NCBI GenBank assembly: GCA_020636375.1
Contig: JACJXZ010000014.1
Location: forward strand, 124,001-188,000
Reading direction: 5' to 3'
DNA length: 64,000 nucleotides
Source of the DNA: Lewinellaceae bacterium
Lineage (GTDB): Bacteria > Bacteroidota > Bacteroidia > Chitinophagales > Saprospiraceae
Under the pieces are notes generated by a model. The model was not told the origin of the DNA, did no database searches, and saw only the letters and a program-made list of their open reading frames with translations. Positions 35,887 to 44,684 of the stretch are shown piece after piece (within the stretch, counting starts at the first letter, position 1; each line of letters starts with the position of its first letter). The position numbers and the translations under genes are program-made.

Positions 35887-37447
35887 CTAGACTTTGGACG
35901 TGCGGCGTTGGGGGAAATTTTTTTTCCATCCTTTCGCCGCCCGCCCTGTTAAAAAAAGAGCCGTTCAGGCTCGCTTTTTCTTTGCCTTTTTACCCTTCCA
36001 CACGACTTTATGGCGTTCTCTCTTGTCCTGAATGTCTCCTTCTTTGCGCCCTCGGCTTTTTATTTGCAGTTTTGGGAGGAAGGGCTCCTGCTCAAAACTC
36101 AAAATAATAGATTCCATTTGCCGCTGCACCTCGAGGAGATACTGGCAAGCCATATTCAACGCGCTTTTGTAACGCTTGTCGTACTTCTGCCATTTCGACT
36201 TTCGCCTGGCTTCGTCTTTTACCCAAGTAGCCAGTATAAGGCTACTATCTCCATCCAATTATCCAGTCCCACGTCCGGCGTCTGGAAGCTATCCATCAGC
36301 AAGTTTTGTTTGCCAAACCGAGAAGCCCTATATCAAAGCGCTGGCGATATCGTATATTTCTTCGAGGTTAATTCTCCACCGCTGCCCCATACGCCCAGCC
36401 ACATGCGCCTCTTGAATATAGGCCCTTTGTCTGGCATCCATCAAACGCACGCTTACCAGCCGAAAGGGCTTATCTTTCATATTCATACCTCGTTTGGTAC
36501 GGATCATCATATTGTCCCAGGCTTGCACTTGTACCAGCACCGCCGCCCATTAGACAAAGCCACCAAAGGTGCCTCCTCATCCGGCGGCAATTCCCACTGC
36601 TCAGCCTCTGAGACTGTACTTTTCTCCATACACTGCATTAGCTCCCCGCTGATCGGAGTTGTTAGCCCTTCTTGCTCCTGCTCCCCGATACTGAGGGCTT
36701 TCCATACCGCCCGGTTGTTGGTTGCGGATGGTGTTCACTAAATGGGGCTGCCCAGCGGGCGATATATTCGGGCGAACCGTAGTAACGATCTGATGCATTG
36801 ACGGTCAAGTGTGTGCCAAAGGCAATCCTTATTGTCCACTAAATCTTGACTTGCCGAGCAGCGAATGTATGCCCTTGCTGGCTATGCCCTGCCGGCGGAT
36901 ACCAGCGGAAGGTTCCATGGGCCTCAGCTACCCCATATAAGGACCGCCGCGCTGCAAGCCAACCACTGATATGCTATAGCCAATATCCACTTAGGTTTCC
37001 TTTACCCGGTTATTAGCCATACACGGAACGATCAGGAAGCGTTGGAATGATGTATCAATGAACTGCCGTCTGTGTTGAGCAAGTAAAACTTTTCAAACGG
37101 TTTAGCCATATAACCGCTTTTCAACGATAAGAGCTTTGCTCAACTCTAAATGGGCACGCTGCTTTTCCTCTTCTGGATAATGGGCGCCTTCATGCAGGCA
37201 GTTTATTGCATCCGCTATGCTACTGTATTGATAATGATAGCAGCGGCTAGGCTAACTGCCGTAACTGACCGGGCAGATTGCTGGCTAGCTAGGCCCATCA
37301 CTAAGTTGGCCAAAGCTTTGCTTTTTCCAACCTCCAGTTGTAATATTGAGTGGCAGAACGACTCGGTGGCTTTGTTTTTTCGCACAATCCAAAGTTCCGA
37401 TGTTGTTCTGTCTTTTCAAATCTACCCCTAGCACGTCCAAAGTCTAG
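35887..37447 (-). mobile_element. Decayed insertion sequence with intact ends, 1,561 bp
   Basis: CTAGACTTTGGACGTGC (35887-35903) and its exact reverse complement (37431-37447) form 17-bp terminal inverted repeats. CACATTA flanks both sides (35880-35886 and 37448-37454), a 7-bp target duplication. Inside is a multiply frameshifted DDE transposase on the minus strand. It inserted just before the palindrome at 37462. Confidence 0.85.
35960..37420 (-). pseudogene. DDE transposase pseudogene
   Basis: Fragments in different minus-strand frames add up to one DDE transposase. From N to C they read KALANLVMGLASQQSARSVT, HYPEEEKQRAHLELSKAL, KFYLLNTDGSSLIHHSNAS, IRTKRGMNMKDKPFRLVSVR, RFGKQNLLMDSFQTPDVG and NWMEIVALYWLLG. 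The last two match the C-terminal half of the IS4-like DDE transposase superfamily. At least five frameshifts or stops interrupt it, so it cannot act by itself; the intact ends could still be moved by a related transposase elsewhere. Confidence 0.8.
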
Positions 37448-37461
37448 CACATTAGTAGTGA

Positions 37462-37582
37462 TTAAAAAATAACTTCACTGTTTGAGATCCGTCGTTGTAG
37501 CTCGTTTATCAGCCTAACCCGCGACAATCCTACGTGGCTGATTCACTTCACTACAACGACGGATCGTGAAGTTATTTTTTAA
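37462..37582. repeat. Nested palindrome, family TTAAAAAATAA, copy 2
   Basis: The outer 17-bp arms lie at 37462-37478 and 37566-37582. The inner arms GATCCGTCGTTGTAG (37486-37500) and CTACAACGACGGATC (37551-37565) are perfect. It is preceded by TTAGTAGTGA, shared with copy 3. Compared with copy 1, two inner base pairs differ on both arms so that pairing is kept. Confidence 0.88.
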
Positions 37583-38235
37583 GGATTACTCAGAAATAAA
37601 AAAAATCAACTTTTTTTCTGCCCTAAAGTAGGTAAAACGGGACTGAAATTTCAACAACTACATTTCCAGGGATGTAAAATAAATAGCTAATAATCAATTA
37701 TTTACAGAAAAAACAAACGCCAAAGTAGTTGAAATTTAAGCCCAAACCCTCAACAAAAGGCGATTTTTGTCTTTGGTTTAGGGCATAAAGCCTTGCATAT
37801 TTGTATTGTAATCAAAAGGAAACACGCGGAAAGCTCTGAAAAAGATCGGAGTAAAAAAGAGCGGCGAGAGCAAAAATAAGGTTCCGAGAGAGTATTGAGA
37901 GGCTATCCCAAAGGCTACGAACAACAAACCGATTTACAGGTCGGAACCAAACCAACTTCATAAATTTGATTTGCCGCCGGTGGCAGTGCTGAAAGGCCAA
38001 AACTTACGGGTGCTTGATCCCAAATCCCGATTCTGAATTGCCCAAAAGCCGATATAAACCGTAAGGGCCCCGAAAAGCGCTGCCGCCAATTTTGAAAATC
38101 GAGAACTGGAAAAATAATCGGGTTGAACCCGCCGTTGTAAAACGGAAAAAAGTATGATCACATATTCCACTATTCAGCCGGAATGTACTTTCAAATGAGG
38201 CAGGTGGTAAAGGGCCTGGCTCGAAGTACAATGAT
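37583..38235. other. Gene-free accessory DNA
   Basis: I see no convincing coding frame in this stretch on either strand; short frames lack any family resemblance. It separates palindrome copy 2 from RNA-like copy B, while the equivalent gap after copy 1 is only 56 bp, so it may be an insertion or a gene relic. Confidence 0.5.
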
Positions 38236-38424
38236 CATAATCCCATTAGCCGTTGCAGGTTCCTTGCCATTAAATTTGGCAAGGAACCCCAATAAAACTG
38301 ACAATCAAAGGAACTTTGACAAAGATAAATTCGTTCTTATAAAGAATTAGGTCGTCTTATTATTTCATGAGATTATGATTTGTTATTAGCGAGAGGCTCC
38401 GCAGTGTTGCGGAGCTTTTTTTTT
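38236..38424 (+). ncRNA. Candidate small RNA locus, copy B
   Basis: This aligns with 35479-35666. The first hairpin GGTTCCTTGCC/GGCAAGGAACC (38258-38288) keeps pairing through a C-G to T-A double change. The 54-base core (38337-38390) is identical to copy A. The terminal hairpin GCTCCGC/GCGGAGC (38396-38415) has a different loop and is followed by T9. The same argument for a small RNA applies. Confidence 0.5.
38396..38424 (+). terminator. Intrinsic terminator of copy B
   Basis: A 7-bp GC stem with a 6-base loop is followed by nine T. Confidence 0.85.
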
Positions 38425-38639
38425 GCCCCTATATGAGGCGTTTGGTCGTCGTCTTATTATTTCGCTGTAACAAATGTTTAACAAAGTTAGAAAAAATATA
38501 TATTTATCAAAGCTTTTTAGATAACAAAAGCAAAGTTTTATAATATTTTCCGGAAAGGCAATACCCGGTTTGGGGTAAGTTGTGACGGGCTATTTCCCGT
38601 TTTTTCTGCGCCGTGCCCCCATTTCCGCTGTGTTTCCGG

Positions 38640-38745
38640 GTATCTCCATGACATTTCCACCCATTTCTACGTATCTCCACTATATTTCCACTGTATTTCT
38701 ACCCATTTCCAAGTATTTCCACCGTATTTCCAAATATTTCTCACC
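38640..38745. repeat. Degenerate tandem repeat, about 12-bp unit ATTTCCACnnnT
   Basis: Around nine imperfect units with the core ATTTCCA lie just downstream of paralog 2. The array overlaps the 3' end of that gene by a few bases. Confidence 0.7.
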
Positions 38746-40144
38746 CCAACTGTTCCAGCAACCACGCCCTTTCGGCGAGAGCGCCCTCGGCCAGGATGTC
38801 CCGCTTTAAATCCTCCCTTGCTTTTCTGTCCCCGGCGGGGATTTCCGCAAGGCGGCGGAGGTATTTCAGCATATTGGCGTAGTTCTCCCGGTGGTAGGCC
38901 ACTGCCTTCTTCCGCCGGAGGAAAGCCCGCAGGGCTTCCATCTGGGCTTCCAGAGGGCCGGTTTCGCCCAGCTCGTAAAAAATTTTGATGGTGATGGCCT
39001 TGGCGGAGAGGTGGAGCAGCGGTTCGCGGAAGCTGGCTTGCTGGAGCAGCTGCAGGGCTTTGCCGTAATGCCGGCGGCTGTATTCCAGTCGGGCCAGGCA
39101 GAAGCTGAACATGCCTTCGCGGTGCTCCTTCGGCAACTTTTCCTTGTACTGGTAAAGAAATTGTTCCACCCATCCGTATTCCTTCAGGATCAGCCCCAGG
39201 GTGGCGATGTTGCGGTAGGTGAAGCGCGACAGTTGCCCGTCCTGTACAAAAAGCTCCTGCTCCAGGCCCCGCTCGTAGAGTTCCAGCTGGCTGCGCAGGT
39301 GGCTGTCGTCGCCCTCGTTGTAGCGCTTGGTGCAGAAGTTGATCCCGAGCAGGAAAAGGTCTCGCTGCTCGTCCGGCGGGAATAAATTCCCCTGCCGGAA
39401 CAGCAACTGCCTGAACCGCTGGAAGTGGCCGCCGCCGCTTTCCTGTTCGGAGAGCGCCCGGTAGCAGTGGTAGTAGATGGCGACGGCCGGCAACCCCAGC
39501 AGCTCGTTGCCGTCGAGGAAAGCAATCAGCTCGTCCAGCAGCCCGAGCGGGTAGGAGGCCCGGTAAACCGCCTGGTGGCTCAGCGCCAGGCAGGCCTGCC
39601 GCAGCTTGGCCGACAGGAAGTAAGCGTCGAGGCTGCGGGCAATGGCCGGCAGGTTGAAATCGCCAGTGCGCTTGCGGGAAGCTTCGAACTGGTACTCCTC
39701 AACCTGCAGCCGGTAGCGCCAGGACAGGTAGCCGGCGTTGCGGCGGGCGCTTTTTTCTCCTGCTGCCCGGGCAGCCCGCAGGCAGCGGCCGAAATGGCGG
39801 GGCAGCCGCCGCCGCCGGTACGCCCGGGCCAGGGCAAGCCCGTTTTCCGCTTCGTTTTCTGTCTGTGCTTCGTACTGGAAATACCGCTCCAGCAGTTTGA
39901 GCAGAAAGCTCATCAACACCCGCATCCGGTGGTCGTCGTATTCCGCTTCGCCAAACAGGCAGGCGAAGGCCTGTTCCTTGTCCGGAACCACCCGGTGTTC
40001 CCACAGGCATTCCGACAGGTAATCGTAGAGCCGCACGACGTCCTCCCGCTGGTTGAAAAAGGGGGATTGCACGAAACGGGCGAAAGCGCGGCGCTCGCTT
40101 TTGTCCAGCGTATCCAATGCTTCCAGCAACAGGCTGTTTCTCAT
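38741..40144 (-). CDS. Helical cytoplasmic protein, paralog 2 of the three-copy divergent pair
   Basis: ATG 40144 (MRNSLLLEALDTLDKSERRA) aligns with the starts of both paralogs; ATG 40162 adds six residues. The 467-residue product has the shared blocks SPFFNQREDVVRLYDYL, EASRKRTGDFNL, KLRQACLALSHQAVYRASY, GINFCTKRYN, FTYRNIATLGLILKEYGWV and ERAWLLEQLG. It is richer in Arg and Ala than paralog 1, following local GC content. It is divergent from the T9SS gene at 40495; the intergenic region is longer (about 350 bp) because it holds palindrome 40346-40454. Function is unknown. Confidence 0.8.
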   Translation of the reverse strand: MRNSLLLEALDTLDKSERRAFARFVQSPFFNQREDVVRLYDYLSECLWEHRVVPDKEQAFACLFGEAEYDDHRMRVLMSFLLKLLERYFQYEAQTENEAENGLALARAYRRRRLPRHFGRCLRAARAAGEKSARRNAGYLSWRYRLQVEEYQFEASRKRTGDFNLPAIARSLDAYFLSAKLRQACLALSHQAVYRASYPLGLLDELIAFLDGNELLGLPAVAIYYHCYRALSEQESGGGHFQRFRQLLFRQGNLFPPDEQRDLFLLGINFCTKRYNEGDDSHLRSQLELYERGLEQELFVQDGQLSRFTYRNIATLGLILKEYGWVEQFLYQYKEKLPKEHREGMFSFCLARLEYSRRHYGKALQLLQQASFREPLLHLSAKAITIKIFYELGETGPLEAQMEALRAFLRRKKAVAYHRENYANMLKYLRRLAEIPAGDRKAREDLKRDILAEGALAERAWLLEQLG

Positions 40145-40326
40145 GAATTTGTTTTTTAACAAGGTGCCGCAACCTGCCGGATTGTCTGAGAAGAATTTAA
40201 TTTATAAAAAAATAAATATAAAAGACAAAAAAATTGTGATCTGCCAATTTATATACAATATAGAACACTAAAACAAAAAGCAACCCGGACAAACTCAAAA
40301 AAATGTCTTTGCCTTTGGCAAAAAGA

Positions 40327-40356
40327 ATGAAGACCTTAGTAGTGATTAAAAAATAA
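40327..40356 (+). other. Nine-codon relic frame MKTLVVIKK
   Basis: ATG AAG ACC is followed directly by codons for TLVVIKK and a stop. The end resembles the TLVAIKK tail of the T9SS gene ending at 35289. It follows TGTCTTTGCCTTTG, a sequence also found before the start of T9SS gene 1. It may be the two ends of a T9SS gene joined by an internal deletion. Confidence 0.35.
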
Positions 40357-40454
40357 GTTCGACATGTTGAGTCAATGCCTTGTGGCGAAGGCCATTGGTC
40401 CGGTTAGACTGCCGGCCTTCGCCACAAGGCATTGACGTTGAACTTATTTTTTAA
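40346..40454. repeat. Nested palindrome, family TTAAAAAATAA, copy 3
   Basis: The outer arms TTAAAAAATAAGTTC (40346-40360) and its complement (40440-40454) enclose a perfect 23-bp inner stem (40371-40393 with 40414-40436). The outer arms match copies 1 and 2 except one paired C-to-G change; the inner stem is unrelated in sequence. It stands in a divergent promoter region. Confidence 0.88.
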
Positions 40455-40494
40455 ATCTTCCTTGGTAGCGTGAAACTGTAAATCGTAATCGCAC

Positions 40495-43400
40495 ATGAAA
40501 ATTATAATCCCCTTCTTCTTATCGGCCTTCCTGGCTTTTGCTTTTTTGCCGGCCTTCGGGCAGGATACTATTACCCTTTCCGGTTATATCCGAACTCCCT
40601 GCGGAACTCCTGTCCCTGGAGTGGAAATACTGGGGGCGGCGACGGATGCCAATGGGTTTTATAGTGTTGGCTTGCTGGAAGGAGAGGATTATGCCATTGC
40701 TCCTGCTCTCAGCGGAGGTTGGCTGGACGGAGTGGACCACAACGACCTGGCCTTGCTGGCGCAGCATATCGACGGGCAGTCGCCCCTCGGCTCCCCCTAT
40801 TTGATGATTGCCGCCGATTTAAACAACTCCAGGTCTATTACCACCCTGGACGCTATATCGATCAGCCAACTGCTCGACGGGACCCTTGCCGCCATTCCCG
40901 GCAACGCCTCCTGGCGGTTCATCACCGCCGACTATGTGTTTCCCGCTCCCGGCAACCCCTGGTTTGAATTGTTTCCGGACGTGGCCAACATCAATAACGT
41001 TCCGGGAGATTCGACGGCTACGGAGGATTTAATCCTGAATTTCATCGCCATCAAGGTAGGCGACCTCGACTGCAGTGCGGTTCCCTGGCCGGGGCCAACC
41101 GGGCAACTGGACGGCAAAATCCAGAGAGACGAGAACGGAAACTGTCTGGCGGATAATGGGGAAGAAGGGCTTGGGAACTGGGTAGTGAAAGCAACTTCGG
41201 GCGGCGGCGATTTTTACGCTGTTACTGCTGCCGACGGGCGTTACCACCTGGCGCTGCCCGTTGGAGATTACCAGGTGTCGGCCGTCCCGCCCAATTCTCT
41301 TTGGGTTCCCTGCGTGCCGGAAGTGCAGGCCAGCATTTCCGAGGATACCACCCTGTTTCGCGATTTTTCGGTCCAGGCCGCAGCCGGCTGCCCCTACATG
41401 GAAGTCGACATATCCCCCATTGCCCTGCGCCGCTGCGCCACCAACGATTATCAGGTGCGCTATTGCAATGCCGGCACGGCCACGGCGGAAGGGGCTTATG
41501 TAAAAGTGACGTTCGACAGCCATCTCACCGTTGTCGGCAGCAGCCTGCCCTGGTCGTCGATAAATTGGCCCACTTATACTTTCCTGTTGGGCGATATAGC
41601 TGCCGGCGATTGCGGTTCCTTCAGCATTGAGGCTTTCCTGAACTGTGCCGCCCTGCCCGGCCAGGCCCACTGCGTGGAGGCGCGCATATTTCCGGACTCG
41701 CTTTGCCTGCCTATGCCCGGCCCTTTGCTGCAAATCGAAGGCGCCTGCGCCGGCGGCAGCGTTCAATTCCGCATCAACAACCTGGGCAGCGATATGCCGG
41801 CCGAGCGCCACTTCATCGTCATTGAGGACGACCTGATCATGCGGACCGGCGAATTCCAACTGGGCAGCGGGCAAAGCTTCGAACTCAGCCTGCCCGCCAA
41901 CGGCGCCACTCAGCGCCTGCTCCTGGATCCGCCTTCGGCCCCCGGCGCTGCCCAGCCTACCCTGGCCGTAGAAGCCTGCGGCCCGGCCGGCCCGGAAGGC
42001 CCCAGCCTCGGTTTCGTTACCCAGTATCCCACCGAGGCCGGCAACCCATTCATCGACATCAGCTGCCGGGAAAATACCGGCCCGTTTGACCCCAACGACA
42101 AACAGGCCTTTCCCCGGGGGCAGGGGCCGAACCAGTATTTACATCCTACCTCCAGCCTGGAATACCTCATCCGCTTTCAGAATACCGGCACCGATACGGC
42201 CTTCCTGGTGGTCATCCGCGACACCCTGCCTCCGGAACTCAACCCCGCCAGCCTGCGCCCTGGCGCTTCCAGCCATCCTTACGCCTACATCCTGCGCGGG
42301 AACGGCGTAGCCGAATTCCGCTTCGACAACATTATGCTGCCCGACAGCGCGGCCAGCCCCGATGGCTCTCAGGGCTTCATCCAGTTTCATATCGAACAGC
42401 AGCCCGGCAACCCCAACGGCGCCCTTATCGAAAACAGCGCCGCCATCTATTTCGACTACAACGAACCCATCATTACCAACTATGCCTGGCACACCGTCGA
42501 CGCTGATTTTTTGTTGCCGGAACTGGCCAGCCTTCAAGGGGCAATCTATATGGAAAATGGCCAGGCGCTAAGCGAAAACGCACAGGTGTTCCTCATCCGG
42601 AACGGGGATACGATTGCCGTCGATTTCGGCAGTGGATATTCCTTTGACATGTTGTTGCCCGGGCATACTTACACTGTGGCACCTTACAGCAACAACGCCC
42701 CCCTCATTGGCGTCTCCATTTTTGACCTGGTGCTGCTCTCCAAGCACATCCTGGGCGTACAGCCGCTGGGCAGCCCCTACAGGCTGCTGGCGGCGGATGT
42801 CAACTATTCGGGCAGCATAACCGCTTTGGATATGGTGGCCTTGAGGCGGCTTATCCTGCTCATCGATACGGAACCATTCCCGGAGGACAAGCCGGCCTGG
42901 CGCTTCGTGCGGGCGGATTATGTGTTTCCCGACCCGCTCGACCCCTGGCTGGAGCCTATCCCTTCTACGGCTGTTTTCCCCAATCTGGTTTATTCCAGCG
43001 GGGCGGACTTTGTCGGCATCAAGGTGGGCGACCTCAACGGGGACGCTGCCGCAGGCCGGCAGGGGCTGGAACGCCGGGGTTACCTGCCGCTGCGCCTGGA
43101 GGCTATGCCAGAAGAAGGCGCAAGTGCTTATCAGGCGGCGCCTGCCCAGGCAGGAGCATGGGCGGCCTTTCAGGCGGCGCTGCGGCTGCCGGCCGGCGTT
43201 GCCCTGCACGATGTCCGGGCCGGAACTCCAGCCGGGGAACTCGCCTGGTCTCTTTCTGAGGCTGGAATCTTGCGCTTGTGCTGGTTCCATACGGAGGCTG
43301 TTCGCTTTGAGGAAGGGGCGCCCTTATTCACGGTGGAACTGGCGCCGGGCCTTACGCCCGCCAATGGCCTGGAACTTATTCCCGGTTACAGCCAGGTCTT

Positions 43401-43698
43401 CACTGCCACGGGGCATCGGTTGGAACTTGTGCCGGACAACCGGGGAGAGGAAACGGCCGGCCTTCGCATTTCCCCCAATCCTGCCGGCGGCGCCTTCACA
43501 TTGAGCGGTTATGCTGAAGCCGTGGAAGTACACATCCGGATATATGGCCTGGACGGGCGTACTGTTTACCAGGCCTCAGCGCCTGGCGGCGGCAACTGGC
43601 AGCATGTGCTTCCGGAAAATGCCCTGCCGGCGGGGGGGTATGCGGTGGAAGTTGTTGATGGAGGGCGGCGTTGGGCAGAGCGGGTGGTGGTGAGGTAG
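40495..43698 (+). CDS. T9SS-sorted surface protein with dockerin-like units, member 2
   Basis: The 1,067-residue product has a signal peptide (MKIIIPFFLSAFLAFAFLPAFG, then QDTITL). A carboxypeptidase-regulatory-like unit carries a dockerin-like segment (DHNDLALLAQHI, AADLNNSRSITTLDAISISQLL). The shared module follows (about 205-670) with CPYMEVDISPIALRRC, FDPNDKQAF, EYLIRFQNTGTDTAF and IENSAAIYFDYNEP. A second dockerin-like unit (IFDLVLLSKHILG, AADVNYSGSITALDM) comes next and a sorting tail begins near LRISPNPAGGAFTLSG. Dockerin-type units bind calcium and often mediate protein docking. The N-terminal propeller of members 1 and 3 is absent here. Confidence 0.9.
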   Translation: MKIIIPFFLSAFLAFAFLPAFGQDTITLSGYIRTPCGTPVPGVEILGAATDANGFYSVGLLEGEDYAIAPALSGGWLDGVDHNDLALLAQHIDGQSPLGSPYLMIAADLNNSRSITTLDAISISQLLDGTLAAIPGNASWRFITADYVFPAPGNPWFELFPDVANINNVPGDSTATEDLILNFIAIKVGDLDCSAVPWPGPTGQLDGKIQRDENGNCLADNGEEGLGNWVVKATSGGGDFYAVTAADGRYHLALPVGDYQVSAVPPNSLWVPCVPEVQASISEDTTLFRDFSVQAAAGCPYMEVDISPIALRRCATNDYQVRYCNAGTATAEGAYVKVTFDSHLTVVGSSLPWSSINWPTYTFLLGDIAAGDCGSFSIEAFLNCAALPGQAHCVEARIFPDSLCLPMPGPLLQIEGACAGGSVQFRINNLGSDMPAERHFIVIEDDLIMRTGEFQLGSGQSFELSLPANGATQRLLLDPPSAPGAAQPTLAVEACGPAGPEGPSLGFVTQYPTEAGNPFIDISCRENTGPFDPNDKQAFPRGQGPNQYLHPTSSLEYLIRFQNTGTDTAFLVVIRDTLPPELNPASLRPGASSHPYAYILRGNGVAEFRFDNIMLPDSAASPDGSQGFIQFHIEQQPGNPNGALIENSAAIYFDYNEPIITNYAWHTVDADFLLPELASLQGAIYMENGQALSENAQVFLIRNGDTIAVDFGSGYSFDMLLPGHTYTVAPYSNNAPLIGVSIFDLVLLSKHILGVQPLGSPYRLLAADVNYSGSITALDMVALRRLILLIDTEPFPEDKPAWRFVRADYVFPDPLDPWLEPIPSTAVFPNLVYSSGADFVGIKVGDLNGDAAAGRQGLERRGYLPLRLEAMPEEGASAYQAAPAQAGAWAAFQAALRLPAGVALHDVRAGTPAGELAWSLSEAGILRLCWFHTEAVRFEEGAPLFTVELAPGLTPANGLELIPGYSQVFTATGHRLELVPDNRGEETAGLRISPNPAGGAFTLSGYAEAVEVHIRIYGLDGRTVYQASAPGGGNWQHVLPENALPAGGYAVEVVDGGRRWAERVVVR

Positions 43699-43726
43699 GG
43701 GAGTTAATGCTACTTTGTAACTTTAA

Positions 43727-44098
43727 CTAGTTAAACAACCTTTTCATAAGCCCTTCTTTTTTGCGGCGGGAGATCGGTATTTTTTCTCCGCTTTCCAGCA
43801 AAGCATAACCGCCGTCCTCCTTCAGGATTTTCTTCACATAAAGGATATTGAGCAGGTAAGACTGATGGGTACGGCAAAAAGTTTCTTCCGGCAGGAGTTC
43901 CTCAAATTCTTTCAGGGTTTTGCTGACGATCAGCCGTTCATTCCCTTTCATGAAAAAGTTGGTGTAGTTCACATCGGACTGGAGGTATATGATGTCTTCC
44001 AGTTTGATGAACACAAAGCCTTCGGCGGTGGAGATGGCGATTTTATCAAATACTCGGGTTTGGCGGGTTTTTAAAAACTGGCTGACCTGCGCCCCCAC
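43727..44098 (-). CDS. LytTR DNA-binding half of a split response regulator
   Basis: A GTG-initiated frame encodes 123 residues that form a LytTR domain: DKIAISTAEGFVFIKLEDIIYL, RLIVSKTLKEFEELLP, FCRTHQSYLLNI and GEKIPISRRKKEGLMKRL. It overlaps the receiver frame by 28 bases in a different phase. Adding one G in the G5 run near 44095 would join both into a normal receiver-LytTR regulator of about 245 residues. It is probably a broken gene, unless the halves work separately. Confidence 0.65.
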   Translation of the reverse strand: MGAQVSQFLKTRQTRVFDKIAISTAEGFVFIKLEDIIYLQSDVNYTNFFMKGNERLIVSKTLKEFEELLPEETFCRTHQSYLLNILYVKKILKEDGGYALLESGEKIPISRRKKEGLMKRLFN

Positions 44099-44469
44099 GT
44101 CCGTTCTTTTCTGGTATGCGCTTCAGCCCGGCCGATCGCCAGGATCAGGCGGTCGGGGTCGACGGGTTTGAGCAGGTAATCAAGCGCGCAGTATTCGAAG
44201 GCTTTGACCGCGAATGCATCATAGGCCGTGACGAAGATGAGGCTGAAGGAGGGGTTGAGAAACTTGTTCAGCAGGTCAAAGCCGGTTTGGCCTCCCAACT
44301 GAATATCCAGCAATACAATATCGGGTCCGTACTCCCGGATCAGCCCTACGCCGGAGGGGACATCATGAGCCTCTCCCACAATTTGCACATCGGGGCAGTA
44401 GGATTGGACGAGAGCGCGAAGCACAGACCTGGCGTCTGGCTCATCATCAATGATCGCGAGTTTTATCAT
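44071..44469 (-). CDS. Receiver half of a split LytTR response regulator
   Basis: From ATG 44469 (MIKLAIIDDEPDARSVLRAL) the receiver domain is complete, with the acidic pair in IIDDEP, the phospho-Asp in IVLLDIQLGG, Thr in FVTAYD and Lys in LLKPVD. After EAHTRKERTWG it leaves the family frame and stops. The partner kinase is most likely the fragmented gene at 47106-50100. Both members of the pair are damaged. Confidence 0.65.
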   Translation of the reverse strand: MIKLAIIDDEPDARSVLRALVQSYCPDVQIVGEAHDVPSGVGLIREYGPDIVLLDIQLGGQTGFDLLNKFLNPSFSLIFVTAYDAFAVKAFEYCALDYLLKPVDPDRLILAIGRAEAHTRKERTWGRRSASF

Positions 44470-44684
44470 TGTACGGGCCGGCGTTTGGTAATTCCGGGGG
44501 GCATTTCCAAAGATAAACAAAATCAGGGTTTTGCCAAATAATAGGCAGCCGGAGACAGTTTTCCGGCGGCCCCTGCCAGATAATAAGTGTTGGAGAAACG
44601 CAAACAGGAGAGGGGTAAATTACAGGAAAAGCTGGCTACTGCGGCTGCACAAACTTATATCAGAATAAACAAAATACCTTGGTT

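Noticed and set aside
35601..35890. Short frames on both strands near the RNA-like copy A
   Set aside because: They overlap the terminator hairpin and the conserved core, and are not preserved in copy B.
40371..40436. GTTAGAC in the palindrome loop as an integron core site
   Set aside because: It lies in the loop, not at the arm end, and no matching RYYYAAC is present at the other side.
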